DNA of 64,000 nt from Williamsia limnetica (GTDB lineage Bacteria; Actinomycetota; Actinomycetes; Mycobacteriales; Mycobacteriaceae), in the NCBI RefSeq assembly GCF_003217475.1, contig NZ_QJSP01000025.1, forward strand, positions 1 through 64,000, given 5' to 3'. Positions 51,480-59,783 of the stretch are shown one piece after another (the stretch's first letter is position 1; every line of letters starts with the position of its first letter). A model generated the notes under the pieces. That model was not told the origin of the DNA. It saw only the letters and a list, made by a program, of their open reading frames with translations, and made no database searches. The position numbers and the translations under genes were made by a program.

Positions 51480-52582
51480 AGATCACCGGAGTCGAGTTGC
51501 GGCTCGTCGACCTGCCGCTGGTCTCACCGTTTCAGACCTCCTTCGGCGTCGAACTTTCCAGGAACGCATTGCTGGTGCGCGTGGCGACCGCGGATGCCGA
51601 GGGATGGGGTGAGTGCGTCGCCATCGACGATCCGATCTACTCGTCCGAATACGCCGGTGGCGCAATCGATGTCCTCAAGAAGTTCCTTGTTCCAGCGATA
51701 CTGTCGCCCGGTGAGGTGATGGCGGTCGAGGTGGCGCCACTGGTCGAGAAGTTCAAAGGTCATCGAATGGCCAAGGCTGCCTTGGAGACCGCGGTCCTCG
51801 ACGCCGAGCTGAGAAGTGCGGGCTTGCCCTTGTCGGGGTATCTGGGCGGAGTGCGCACCACGGTGCCAGTCGGTGTGTCGGTAGGGATCACCGACAGCGT
51901 CGGTGGGCTCCTCGACACAGTGCAGGCTTATCTCGACGAGGGGTACGGGCGCATCAAGCTCAAGATCCAACCGGGCTGGGACCTCGAGCCGACGCGGGCG
52001 GTCCGCGAGCGTTACGGCGACGACCTCATGTTGCAGGTGGACGCGAACACCGCCTACGGGCCGACAGACCTGCCACACCTGGCCAAGCTCGACCCCTTCG
52101 ACCTGCTCCTCATCGAGCAGCCGTTCGACGAGGAAGACCTGCGTACGCATGCCCGTCTGCGGGAGATGTCCACCACGCCCGTGTGCCTCGATGAGTCGAT
52201 CCTGTCCGCACGATCCACCGTCGACGCCCTGGCTGTCGGGGCCTGCGACATCGTCAACATCAAACCCGGAAGGGTCGGCGGATATCTCGAAGCCCGCCGG
52301 ATCCACGACGTCTGTGTGGCCCATGGCATCCCGGTGTGGTGTGGCGGCATGCTCGAAACCGGTCTCGGTCGCGCCGCAAACCTCGCTCTCGCAGCGTTGC
52401 CGGGATTCACCCTCCCGGGGGACATCTCGTCGTCCGCGCGCTACTTCGACCGCGATCTGACCGAGCAGTTTGTGGCCGAGGGCGGGATGATGGCGGTGCC
52501 CACCGGTCCTGGGATCGGGATAGACCCCGATCCGCAGGCCCTCGCCGACCTGACGACCTGGAGTGAGTGGATCACATCGTGA
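51476..52582 (+). CDS. menC: o-Succinylbenzoate synthase / N-succinylamino acid racemase, enolase superfamily
   Basis: A 368-residue muconate-lactonising subgroup enolase. All key residues are visible: Lys161 and Lys163 (IKLKIQ), metal ligands Asp189 (QVDANTAY), Glu214 (LLIEQPF), Asp239 (VCLDES), and general acid/base Lys263 (NIKPGRVGG). OSBS makes o-succinylbenzoate for menaquinone; the NSAR-type subgroup racemises N-succinylamino acids. The coupled GNAT gene, and the lack of other men genes nearby, favour racemase or dual function. Symbol menC is used by family convention. Confidence 0.88.
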   Translation: MKITGVELRLVDLPLVSPFQTSFGVELSRNALLVRVATADAEGWGECVAIDDPIYSSEYAGGAIDVLKKFLVPAILSPGEVMAVEVAPLVEKFKGHRMAKAALETAVLDAELRSAGLPLSGYLGGVRTTVPVGVSVGITDSVGGLLDTVQAYLDEGYGRIKLKIQPGWDLEPTRAVRERYGDDLMLQVDANTAYGPTDLPHLAKLDPFDLLLIEQPFDEEDLRTHARLREMSTTPVCLDESILSARSTVDALAVGACDIVNIKPGRVGGYLEARRIHDVCVAHGIPVWCGGMLETGLGRAANLALAALPGFTLPGDISSSARYFDRDLTEQFVAEGGMMAVPTGPGIGIDPDPQALADLTTWSEWITS

Positions 52583-52608
52583 TCCACTCTGCGCCCGCGG
52601 TGGCTGCG

Positions 52609-53232
52609 TCAGGCAGCAGGTGGGCCGCTGGGTACCAACAAGTGGATGGATGATCGAAGGCATTGCAGCAGAGATGTTTCCGGGTGCGATACCCAGTACT
52701 CATGACCGGTCATGATGGCGGCGGTGGTCGAGTGCGCGAAAGCGATTGCGAACAATTCGTCGTCGCGCCAGAGACCTCGACAGCGGATGAAATCGGCAAC
52801 GGCCTCGCGCCACTGCCGGTACAGCACCGACGCATGGGACTGCACCGCGGGCACGGTCAGGACCAATTGCGTTCGGTGCCGGGCCCATTCCTCGTCGCCG
52901 GGTCTGAAGGCGAGGGCGGAGATGATCGCGGCCTCGACGACGTCGCGCGCCGGGGCGGTCCCGTCGTCGGCGGCCAGAAATGCGGTGAGCCGGCGAAACT
53001 CGGCGTCTGACTCGACCCACAGCACGTCGGCCTTTGTCGCGAAATAGCGAAAGAATGTGCGGCGACTGACTCCGACCGCCGTGGCGATGTCCTCCACGCT
53101 CGTCTCCTCGAACCCCCGCTCGACGAACAACTTCTGGGCCGCGGCGGCCAGTTGGTGCGCGCTCGTCGCAGCGGGACGGCCGCCTCGATCAACTGTATCG
53201 GTCACCCCGGCGTGGACCTCCCCGTCTGCCAT
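52609..53232 (-). CDS. TetR-family regulator, mycofactocin-system (MftR-like)
   Basis: A 207-residue regulator. The DNA-binding domain (QKLFVERGFEETSVEDIATAVGVSRRTFFRYF) and the C-terminal Trp/Arg/His pattern (VADFIRCRGLWRDDELFAIAF) resemble MftR-type proteins of the mycofactocin system. It is divergent from the mycofactocin-type SDR gene; their 126-bp spacer contains AGGTgacataACCT (53304-53317), a possible operator. No mycofactocin biosynthesis genes (mftA-F) are in the window. Confidence 0.75.
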   Translation of the reverse strand: MADGEVHAGVTDTVDRGGRPAATSAHQLAAAAQKLFVERGFEETSVEDIATAVGVSRRTFFRYFATKADVLWVESDAEFRRLTAFLAADDGTAPARDVVEAAIISALAFRPGDEEWARHRTQLVLTVPAVQSHASVLYRQWREAVADFIRCRGLWRDDELFAIAFAHSTTAAIMTGHEYWVSHPETSLLQCLRSSIHLLVPSGPPAA

Positions 53233-53303
53233 CTGGCTATCGTCCCACCTTCGCCGGTCGTTGTGCAGGTTCGCCCGAAAATCGACCCTGGTGTTCTGGC
53301 ACT

Positions 53304-53317
53304 AGGTGACATAACCT
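53304..53317. promoter_or_regulatory. Candidate operator between TetR and SDR genes
   Basis: AGGTGACATAACCT is a 4-bp inverted repeat with a 6-bp centre in the divergent spacer; a second AGGT follows at 53321-53324. Weak but well placed. Confidence 0.3.
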
Positions 53318-53358
53318 CGGAGGTGAGAGCTGGGTCACAATGAACAGGAGTGGTCGAC

Positions 53359-54186
53359 ATGGGAAAACTGGAGGGCAAAGTCGCCTTCATCACCGGTGCC
53401 GCACGAGGTCAGGGGCGTAGTCACGCCATTCGGCTCGCGCAGGAGGGCGCCGACATCATTGCGGTGGACACCGCCAAGCAAGTCGCAACCGTGCCCTACG
53501 ACACCGCCACCGCCGCGGACCTTGAGCAGACGGTGAAAGAGGTGGAGGCACTCGATCGCAGGATCGTGGCGTCAGAGGTCGACGTCCGTGATCTGGCTGG
53601 CCTGAAGAAGGCAGCCGATGACGGAGTCGCCCAACTCGGCCGCCTCGACATCGTGCTCGCGAACGCCGGCATCAGCACCATGTGTCCGACGCTCGAGATG
53701 GAAGAAGAGCAATGGCAGACGATGATCGACATCAACCTCACGGGAGTCTGGAAAACGGTTCGGGCCGCCGCCCCGCATATCGTCTCGGGTGGTCGTGGAG
53801 GCGCGATCGTGCTCACGAGCTCGTTGGCCTCGATGTGGGCGAATGAGAACATCGCCCACTATTCCGCTGCCAAGGCCGGATTGGTCGGCTTCATGCAGGT
53901 GCTGGCTAAAGAGCTCGCACCTGCGAGCATTCGCGTCAACACCGTGCATCCGACCACTGTCGCGACGCCGATGATCCTCAATGACGCCACGTATCAACTG
54001 TTCCGTCCCGACCTCGAAAAACCGACCCGAGAAGAGTTCGAGGTCGCCGCTAGAGAACTCAACGCCCTGCCCATCCCGATGGTCGAAGCGGTCGACATCT
54101 CCAACGCGGTGCTCTACCTGGTTTCTGATGACGGTCGTTATGTGACCGGGACCACGCATGTCGTCGACGCGGGTGGAAGACTCTAG
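53359..54186 (+). CDS. Mycofactocin-coupled SDR-family oxidoreductase
   Basis: About 275 residues. The N-terminus MGKLEGKVAFITGAARGQGRSHAIRLAQEGADIIAVD, the extra insert after the first strand (TVPYDTATAADLEQTVKEVEALDRRIV) and the catalytic Tyr-Lys (AHYSAAKAG) match mycofactocin-coupled dehydrogenases, which hold NAD(P)H tightly and pass electrons to mycofactocin. They oxidise alcohols such as carveol or aryl alcohols. ATG 53359 with aggag upstream is used. The MoxR-like gene starts 4 bp later on the same strand. Confidence 0.88.
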   Translation: MGKLEGKVAFITGAARGQGRSHAIRLAQEGADIIAVDTAKQVATVPYDTATAADLEQTVKEVEALDRRIVASEVDVRDLAGLKKAADDGVAQLGRLDIVLANAGISTMCPTLEMEEEQWQTMIDINLTGVWKTVRAAAPHIVSGGRGGAIVLTSSLASMWANENIAHYSAAKAGLVGFMQVLAKELAPASIRVNTVHPTTVATPMILNDATYQLFRPDLEKPTREEFEVAARELNALPIPMVEAVDISNAVLYLVSDDGRYVTGTTHVVDAGGRL

Positions 54187-54189
54187 GGC

Positions 54190-55143
54190 GTGCAGAACAA
54201 CGGCTCGGTGGTCGAAGCAACGTCATTGTCGGAAGTGCGGTCTCGGATCGCGCACAAGGTGGTCGGTCGTGAGCGGGAGACCGATCTCCTGCTCGCGGCG
54301 GTTGCTGCGGGCCGCGACCTGATGCTCGAGGGACCGCCGGGTACGTCCAAGTCGACGCTCCTCGGTGCCATCACCTCCGAATGGGACATCCCTCTGGTGT
54401 TCGTCGAGGGCAATGCGGACCTGACTCCGAGCCGTCTTGTGGGCCATCACAATCCGGCCCGAGTTCTCAAGGAGGACTACACGGCGAACAATTTCGTCGA
54501 AGGTCCGTTGATCGAGGCGATGCGCACCGGTGGCTTTCTCTACATAGAGGAGTTCAACCGGGCGCCCGAGGATACCCTGAACACGCTGCTCACCGCGATG
54601 GCTGAGCGCGTGATCACCGTGCCGCGGGTCGGCAGCGTCACGGCTCTGCCGACCTTTCGCATCGTGGCGTCGATGAACCCGTACGACAACATCGGCACGA
54701 CCAGATTGTCGACGTCCGTGCATGACCGGATGTGCAGACTCGTCATCACCTACCAGGACGCGGCGGCCGAACGGGAAATCGTCACCCGCCGAACCGGAGT
54801 CATGTCGGCCCGGGTCGTCGCCGATGCCGTCGCGGTGACCAGGGCGACGCGCCAACGAGACGATATCCGCCAAGGCAGTAGCGTCCGGGGTGCGATCGAT
54901 GTCGCGCTGATGGTGGCGCAGCTCGCTCAGATGCGCGGGGTGCAGTTGCCTGCCGCGGATTCGGTGGAGCCGCCGCGTGGATTGCCAGAGGAGTACACGG
55001 CGGTGGTGCTCGACGCCATGCTGGTGGCCCTGTCCGGCCGAATACACCTCGACGACACGGCATTCGAGACGCCCGAAGCGGTGTTGCACCAAATCTGGCA
55101 AGACCACTTCATCCTGCTGCCCGCCGCTGCCGAGCCCGGTTGA
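54190..55143 (+). CDS. MoxR-family AAA+ ATPase
   Basis: A 317-residue AAA+ ATPase. Walker A is GPPGTSKS (48-55; the usual GPPGxGKS with Ser for Gly), Walker B FLYIEE (116-121), sensor 1 IVASMNP and the arginine region SVHDRMCRLV. MoxR-type proteins with a VWA partner insert metals or mature dehydrogenase complexes (CoxD/CoxE, NorQ/NorD). GTG 54190 is used, 4 bp after the SDR stop; the VWA gene follows 66 bp later. The unit probably activates a mycofactocin- or metal-dependent dehydrogenase. Confidence 0.85.
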   Translation: MQNNGSVVEATSLSEVRSRIAHKVVGRERETDLLLAAVAAGRDLMLEGPPGTSKSTLLGAITSEWDIPLVFVEGNADLTPSRLVGHHNPARVLKEDYTANNFVEGPLIEAMRTGGFLYIEEFNRAPEDTLNTLLTAMAERVITVPRVGSVTALPTFRIVASMNPYDNIGTTRLSTSVHDRMCRLVITYQDAAAEREIVTRRTGVMSARVVADAVAVTRATRQRDDIRQGSSVRGAIDVALMVAQLAQMRGVQLPAADSVEPPRGLPEEYTAVVLDAMLVALSGRIHLDDTAFETPEAVLHQIWQDHFILLPAAAEPG

Positions 55144-55209
55144 AGAGCAGTTCCGGCTGACGGTCCGCTGTCGAGGCCGGGGAAGGGCGCCGGTCACGAT
55201 CGGGCGCAC

Positions 55210-56133
55210 ATGAAGCCGCTGCGGCGTAAACCCAAGCAGTTGGACGAAGAACCGGAACTGCTCAAGCCTGCGTCCGGTGGCAGCGGCGGGTTCACACTGA
55301 TTCCCAAAGGAGGACCATCGGGTAAGCCGATGCAACTCCCGGGGTCATCGGCGCCGGGGGAGACCGACGATGAAGGTGATCTGACGGCCGCGGGTGGCAC
55401 CCTTGTCGTCGACGAGGCCGGGCGCCGGCGCGCGCGGCAGATCGCGCGCAGACTCGCGCTCGCGCAACCGATGCGGCAACGTCGTGCGCGGCGCGCCAGT
55501 GCAGGCACCCTCACCACGATGCGCTGGCGCGGTGGGACCGACGAACTCGATCTCGACGCGACGCTGGAGGCGATCGCCGGTAATCCGGTGCCGACCGACG
55601 ACGACATCCTCGTGCGAGAGCGAGTCCGCAACCGCCGATCCATCGTCCTCGTCGTCGACATCTCCGGCTCGACCAAGGGTGAGCAGGTACGGACCGCTGC
55701 TGCCACGGTCGGCGCCATGGTCGGCGAACTGGCGCGCGACGACGTTGCTGTGGTGGCCTTCTGGTCGGATGCAGCGCTATTGGTCCGGCTGGGAGAACGG
55801 GTCGGCCCCGAGACCGTGCTGGATCAGCTGCTGACCCTGCCGACGCAGGGACTGACCAACGTCGCGTTCGCGCTGGAGGTCGCGGCGCGTGAGCTGGCCG
55901 GCGTGCCACCCGCAGACGCGAGGGTGCTGCTTCTCAGCGACTGCGTGCACAACGCCGGGCCGGATCCCCGTGGGGTCGCGGCGCGGTTGCCGCGACTGGA
56001 CGTGCTGCTCGACACCTCAGGCGAAAATGACCTGGACCTGGGCCGGGATCTGGGAATCGTCGGTCGCGGGCGTTGCCGGGTGATCCGGGATCACCACGAT
56101 GTGGCGCCGGCCCTGACCTCCATCTTCGGCTGA
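55210..56133 (+). CDS. VWA-domain protein, CoxE-like, partner of the MoxR ATPase
   Basis: A 307-residue protein. Residues 1-95 are a disordered, Arg-rich region; residues about 140-300 form a von Willebrand A domain with MIDAS D150-x-S152-x-S154 (VVDISGSTKG), T in TNVAFAL and Asp in LLLSDCV. CoxE-like proteins work with a MoxR ATPase. The visible pair fits that role. The start ATG 55210 has no clear Shine-Dalgarno, and a longer N-terminus is possible. Confidence 0.82.
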   Translation: MKPLRRKPKQLDEEPELLKPASGGSGGFTLIPKGGPSGKPMQLPGSSAPGETDDEGDLTAAGGTLVVDEAGRRRARQIARRLALAQPMRQRRARRASAGTLTTMRWRGGTDELDLDATLEAIAGNPVPTDDDILVRERVRNRRSIVLVVDISGSTKGEQVRTAAATVGAMVGELARDDVAVVAFWSDAALLVRLGERVGPETVLDQLLTLPTQGLTNVAFALEVAARELAGVPPADARVLLLSDCVHNAGPDPRGVAARLPRLDVLLDTSGENDLDLGRDLGIVGRGRCRVIRDHHDVAPALTSIFG

Positions 56134-56138
56134 GGGCT

Positions 56139-57011
56139 TCAAAAACCCCCGAAATCTCCACCACCGAAATCCCCACCACCGAAATCTCCACCGCCGAAGT
56201 CCCCGCCCTGGTCACCCCCGAAGTCACCGCCCTGGTCCCCGCCGCCGAAGTCTCCGCCCTGGTCACCACCGACGTCGCCGCCCGGGTCACCACCGGCGCC
56301 CAGACCGTCCTGATAGCCGTCGCCGTACCCGCTCTCGAAGGCCGTGCTGTCGTAACCGACGCCTGCCATCCCGCCGAACATCGCGCTGAACAGGAAGACC
56401 GATCCGACGCCCCAGGCACCGGCGACCAACGCGGGTTTCCACCAAGGCTCGGAGTACCAGCCGGCCGGCACGGGTCGTCCTGCGACACGGCCGCCGGGGT
56501 AGTAGTTCGGGGTCTTGTCGGACGGGTTCGGTGACGCGGACACCTGGCGGCCCTCGAACTCGATGTCGCGGTTCTCGGTGACCTCGCCGGACGACTTCTG
56601 TCCCTCGAGCGTCGCGATCCCGGGGCCAGGATCCATGTCCATCGCGAGTCGCGCAGCGCGAATGTAGTAAAGGCCCTCCAGCGCAGTTTGTTTGGCCAGC
56701 TGTGCCTGTTTCGGTGTGGAGGCCTGCTCGATCTGTGAACCGGCCGCGTTGAATCGCTCCGAGGCATCGGACAAAGCAGATTTGGCCGGTTCGTTGGAGC
56801 CGATCAGGGCGTATACCTGTCCGCCGAGTCGTTCTATGGATTGGCGGGCATCGGCTTTCGCGTCAGCCAGCACCGACTCTTCGTGGCGGCGGTTCGTGCC
56901 CTGGCCGCGGGCCAGCACGACGATTCCTACGACCACAGCGATGACGGCAAAGATCAGTAGCAGCTCCACGATCGGCACCTTTCGATTCGCACCCCCGGTG
57001 AAATCGGACAT
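56139..57011 (-). CDS. Membrane protein with a Gly-Asp-Phe-rich C-terminal repeat
   Basis: About 290 residues. One helix near the N-terminus (VELLLIFAVIAVVVGIVVLA), a helical soluble part (residues 45-125), then a second helix around PALVAGAWGVGSVFLFSAMFGG and a C-terminal tail of about 45 residues of GGDQGGDFGG and GGGDFGGGDF repeats ending GGF. The family is similar to DUF1542-type actinobacterial proteins; function unknown. ATG 57011 is used. The gene is convergent with the VWA gene (5 bp apart). Confidence 0.75.
   Translation of the reverse strand: MSDFTGGANRKVPIVELLLIFAVIAVVVGIVVLARGQGTNRRHEESVLADAKADARQSIERLGGQVYALIGSNEPAKSALSDASERFNAAGSQIEQASTPKQAQLAKQTALEGLYYIRAARLAMDMDPGPGIATLEGQKSSGEVTENRDIEFEGRQVSASPNPSDKTPNYYPGGRVAGRPVPAGWYSEPWWKPALVAGAWGVGSVFLFSAMFGGMAGVGYDSTAFESGYGDGYQDGLGAGGDPGGDVGGDQGGDFGGGDQGGDFGGDQGGDFGGGDFGGGDFGGGDFGGF
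56142..56300. repeat. Tandem repeat encoding Gly-Asp-Phe/Gln units
   Basis: The 3' end of the membrane-protein gene is a run of 12- and 15-bp imperfect repeats, read as CACCACCGAAATCC-type units on the plus strand. They encode GGGDF and GGDQ blocks. Unit number is likely to vary between strains. Confidence 0.75.
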
Positions 57012-57085
57012 CTTCCACCCTACCTGGGCGCCGAGTACCTCGAACGGCATCATTGGGCAGGCCCCGGTGCTCTAGATTGGCGTCC

Positions 57086-57652
57086 ATGTCTACAGCCGAG
57101 ATCATCATCGCCGAGCAGCAGGCCACCGCCGCGCAGGCGCAAGACGTATTCGACAATGCTCCCGCCGTGGAGCCCGATTTCATGATCGGGACCTGGAAAG
57201 GAGCGGAGCTGCGGACCGGCCACCGGATGGACGGCATGCTCGGCGCAAGTGGTTGGTGGGGAAAGGCGTTCATCGATTCCGAGACCGTGCACCCGCTGTT
57301 GTTCCCGACTGCGGACGGTCGCGCATTGTGGGCACTCGATCCACGCCGGCTTCCCTTCGGCCTGCTGATGAAGGCACCGTTGGCGTCACTCGAGGGCCGT
57401 TCCCTGGCCGGTTTGGTCGCGGCCTCGCGACCTGTGATGGGCACCAGGAAGCCCAAAGCCCGGCTGCGCACCACTGAATACGGCGGCGTGGGATCGGCGA
57501 CCATGGTCTACGACGCGCATCCGATCAACGACGTATTCCGCAGGATCGACGACGACACAGTGATCGGGTTGATGGACCTGCGTGGCGCGAACCCGTACTT
57601 CTTTTCGTTGCGCCGCGACGATTCGCTGCCCGTCCTCGCGCAGGGTCGCTAG
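57086..57652 (+). CDS. GXWXG/DUF4334 protein
   Basis: A 188-residue protein. The N-terminal GTWKGAEL is the GXWXG motif, and LRTTEYGGVGSATMVYDAHPINDVFRRID and IGLMDLRGANPYFFSLRRD are the DUF4334 domain. No signal peptide; a cytoplasmic lipocalin-like ligand binder is plausible. Function unknown. It overlaps by 4 bp the end of the convergent DUF4185 gene. Confidence 0.82.
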   Translation: MSTAEIIIAEQQATAAQAQDVFDNAPAVEPDFMIGTWKGAELRTGHRMDGMLGASGWWGKAFIDSETVHPLLFPTADGRALWALDPRRLPFGLLMKAPLASLEGRSLAGLVAASRPVMGTRKPKARLRTTEYGGVGSATMVYDAHPINDVFRRIDDDTVIGLMDLRGANPYFFSLRRDDSLPVLAQGR

Positions 57653-58920
57653 TTTGTCCTGACCTTGCTCAGATCGGTGCGCAGGAGCATCACGTTGTAG
57701 CTGCCCCAACTCGAGGCGGTGAAGTAGAGGTCTTTGCCCGCAGAGGATGGATGTATGAAGGGCGCGTAGACCCCGGGCAGTTGCAGCGAGTTGTACAGGG
57801 TCGTGGGCGGCCCGAAGGGTCCTTCGGGCTTGTCTGCGGTCCGGATCACCGTACCGCCGCCGAGATCGCTTGTGCCGTACAGCACGATGTACTTGCCCAG
57901 GTACTCGTTCCATGAGGCCGACATCTCGCTGACCGGTGCTGCCAGAACGGGTTTGAGGTTACCCAGCTCCTGCTTCCAAGGATCGGCAGCATCGGTGGTG
58001 TAGTACTCGTACGCGGCGAGGTTGAGGAAACTCTCGGGCTTCACCCGGGCGAGGTGCGCACTACCGAAACGGCCGTTCGGGGTTCCGTACTGATAGATGT
58101 ATGGGTCACCGGGTTTGCCCTTGGCGTAGGCATTCATCTGGAACTTGTCGTTGTCGGCTTGCACCTGCTGGATCGTCGGAACGGTCACGGGTGCGTTGAC
58201 GCGGATCGTGTCGAGCTTGGTCTCCCACGTCTGCCCGTTGTCTCCCGACTCCGCGATCGCGGAGTAGTTGGTGTCCCAGCGTCCCGCGTCGCCCCACTTA
58301 CGCACGGACATGAAGTTGATGTACTGCTTGTCGCCGATGGAGATGGCGGCGGTCGGGATCTTGGTGACCTCGACGAAGTCGAGGCCGATCGCTTCGATCA
58401 GCTGCCGGGCGAAGTTCGGCCGGTCGGCGGAGACAACCGACCCGGACGTGATGTTCCCGGGCTGCGCGTCGGGGACGGTGATGCCGTTCGCGAGGTCGTT
58501 GTCAGATGACCGCAGCAGGACGTTGAAACGCCATTCCTGGCCGGGTACATCGCAGTTGCCGAAGGTGTCGCCATAGGCCATCAGGGTCTGCCCCTGCGCG
58601 TTCTTCCAGCTGATGCCGAGGTCGGTGCCGGAGATCCCGAATCTGTCCAACGTGTTGTTCTCGCTGCGAGGGCCCGTGACCCAGGAGACGGTCTTGGTGG
58701 TGGCCCCGCTGAATCGGGGAAGCGGTCCCTGAGGTCCTCGGCCACTCTGCCCGCCGGGGCCGCCGGTGCTGCCGGTGCCGAATCCGGGCATCCCGCTCGA
58801 ACCGCTCGTGCCCGGGTTTCCGCAGGGCGCAGCTGATGCCGGTGCTGCCAATGCGACGGTGCCCGCAGCCGCGAGAGCCAGCACTGTTGCCCCGATTGTT
58901 GCCGCCCGGAAGGCCCGCAT
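57649..58920 (-). CDS. Secreted DUF4185 protein (GH183 endo-D-arabinanase-like)
   Basis: A 423-residue secreted protein: signal peptide with cleavage near Ala30 (LAAPASA), a Gly/Ser/Pro linker (residues 34-70), and a beta-propeller-like DUF4185 domain (GISGTDLGISWKNAQGQTLMAYGDTFG, NSAIAES-type bladed repeats). DUF4185 includes enzymes placed in GH183 that cleave D-arabinan of mycobacterial cell walls; a cell-wall arabinan role is inference from the family. Upstream on its own strand are three GTCACA copies spaced 9 bp (58955-58981). Confidence 0.8.
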   Translation of the reverse strand: MRAFRAATIGATVLALAAAGTVALAAPASAAPCGNPGTSGSSGMPGFGTGSTGGPGGQSGRGPQGPLPRFSGATTKTVSWVTGPRSENNTLDRFGISGTDLGISWKNAQGQTLMAYGDTFGNCDVPGQEWRFNVLLRSSDNDLANGITVPDAQPGNITSGSVVSADRPNFARQLIEAIGLDFVEVTKIPTAAISIGDKQYINFMSVRKWGDAGRWDTNYSAIAESGDNGQTWETKLDTIRVNAPVTVPTIQQVQADNDKFQMNAYAKGKPGDPYIYQYGTPNGRFGSAHLARVKPESFLNLAAYEYYTTDAADPWKQELGNLKPVLAAPVSEMSASWNEYLGKYIVLYGTSDLGGGTVIRTADKPEGPFGPPTTLYNSLQLPGVYAPFIHPSSAGKDLYFTASSWGSYNVMLLRTDLSKVRTN

Positions 58921-58954
58921 GGATCCCCTAACCCCGAAAGAAGGCTGTTACGCC

Positions 58955-58981
58955 TGTGACTGATGTGACCAGTGTGACTGG
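58955..58981. promoter_or_regulatory. Three 9-bp-spaced GTCACA repeats upstream of the DUF4185 gene
   Basis: On the plus strand the sequence is TGTGACTGA-TGTGACCAG-TGTGACTGG; read on the gene's strand, GTCACA occurs three times with exact 9-bp spacing. This pattern resembles the MtrA-type box (direct GTCACA repeats) known from cell-wall hydrolase promoters in mycobacteria, so MtrA control is a reasonable hypothesis. Confidence 0.4.
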
Positions 58982-59043
58982 GTAGTCAGTGTTCCAGAGG
59001 TGTCGGGGTTTCCCTGTCTCGCTTCTGCAACGATTGGGGCCGG

Positions 59044-59697
59044 TCAGCCGACGAGGGCGGCCGCGGTCCGCAAGTCCTCCACGAATGCGGCGAACGCCGC
59101 GTCCCGATCCTGGGGTGGGCCGCGCAGGATTGCAGAGGGATGGATTGTCGCCGTGACCTGTGGAGATACGGAGAGCGCAGGTAGATCGCCGTCAGTGGAC
59201 AGATCGAAGACCTCGCCCCGGTGCGAGGTCAGACGGAATGTTCTCCCCAAGATGGTCTGGGCGGCGGTGGCACCGAGGCAGACCACGACGTCGGGCTGAA
59301 CTGATTCGAGTTCGGCAATCAACCAGGGTCGGCAGGCGACGATCTCGGTGCGGCCTGGCTTCTTGTGGATTCGTTGCTTGCCGCGCTCGGACCGGGTGAA
59401 CTTGAAGTGCTTCACCGCGTTGGTCACGTACGCACTCTCACGTGGGATGTCGGCTGCGGCGAGAGCCTTGTCGAACATCTTTCCTGCAGGGCCGACAAAT
59501 GGCTTGCCTGCCCGGTCCTCCTGATCTCCGGGTTGCTCGCCGACGAACACGATGCGCGCCTTGCGGCTGCCGGCGCCGAACACGGTTTGCTCCGCGTCGA
59601 GATAGAGATCGCATCCGTGGCACTGCTGTGCCGCCTCCGCGAGGCGGGTCAGAACGTGGCTGTCAGGGACGTAGTCCTGGGCGCCTGGTGCTGCCAT
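59044..59697 (-). CDS. udgX: UdgX-type covalent uracil-DNA glycosylase
   Basis: A 217-residue family 4-like uracil-DNA glycosylase with an FeS cluster. Cys26 and Cys29 (CHGC), Cys122 and the Cys of VVVCLGA are the likely cluster ligands. Motif A is GEQPGDQEDRAGKPFVGPAG (53-72). The UdgX-specific loop reads RGKQRIHKKP with His111 at the position that bonds covalently to the abasic sugar; the usual text is KRRIH, here KQRIH. ATG 59697 with gagagg upstream is used. The divergent kinase gene starts 87 bp away. Confidence 0.85.
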   Translation of the reverse strand: MAAPGAQDYVPDSHVLTRLAEAAQQCHGCDLYLDAEQTVFGAGSRKARIVFVGEQPGDQEDRAGKPFVGPAGKMFDKALAAADIPRESAYVTNAVKHFKFTRSERGKQRIHKKPGRTEIVACRPWLIAELESVQPDVVVCLGATAAQTILGRTFRLTSHRGEVFDLSTDGDLPALSVSPQVTATIHPSAILRGPPQDRDAAFAAFVEDLRTAAALVG

Positions 59698-59783
59698 CGG
59701 GTACCTCTCGGTCGGGCGGTCGATCCGATGGTCGATCAAGTACCCGATAATCGGATGAGTAACCGACACGAAAGGCACGACGA

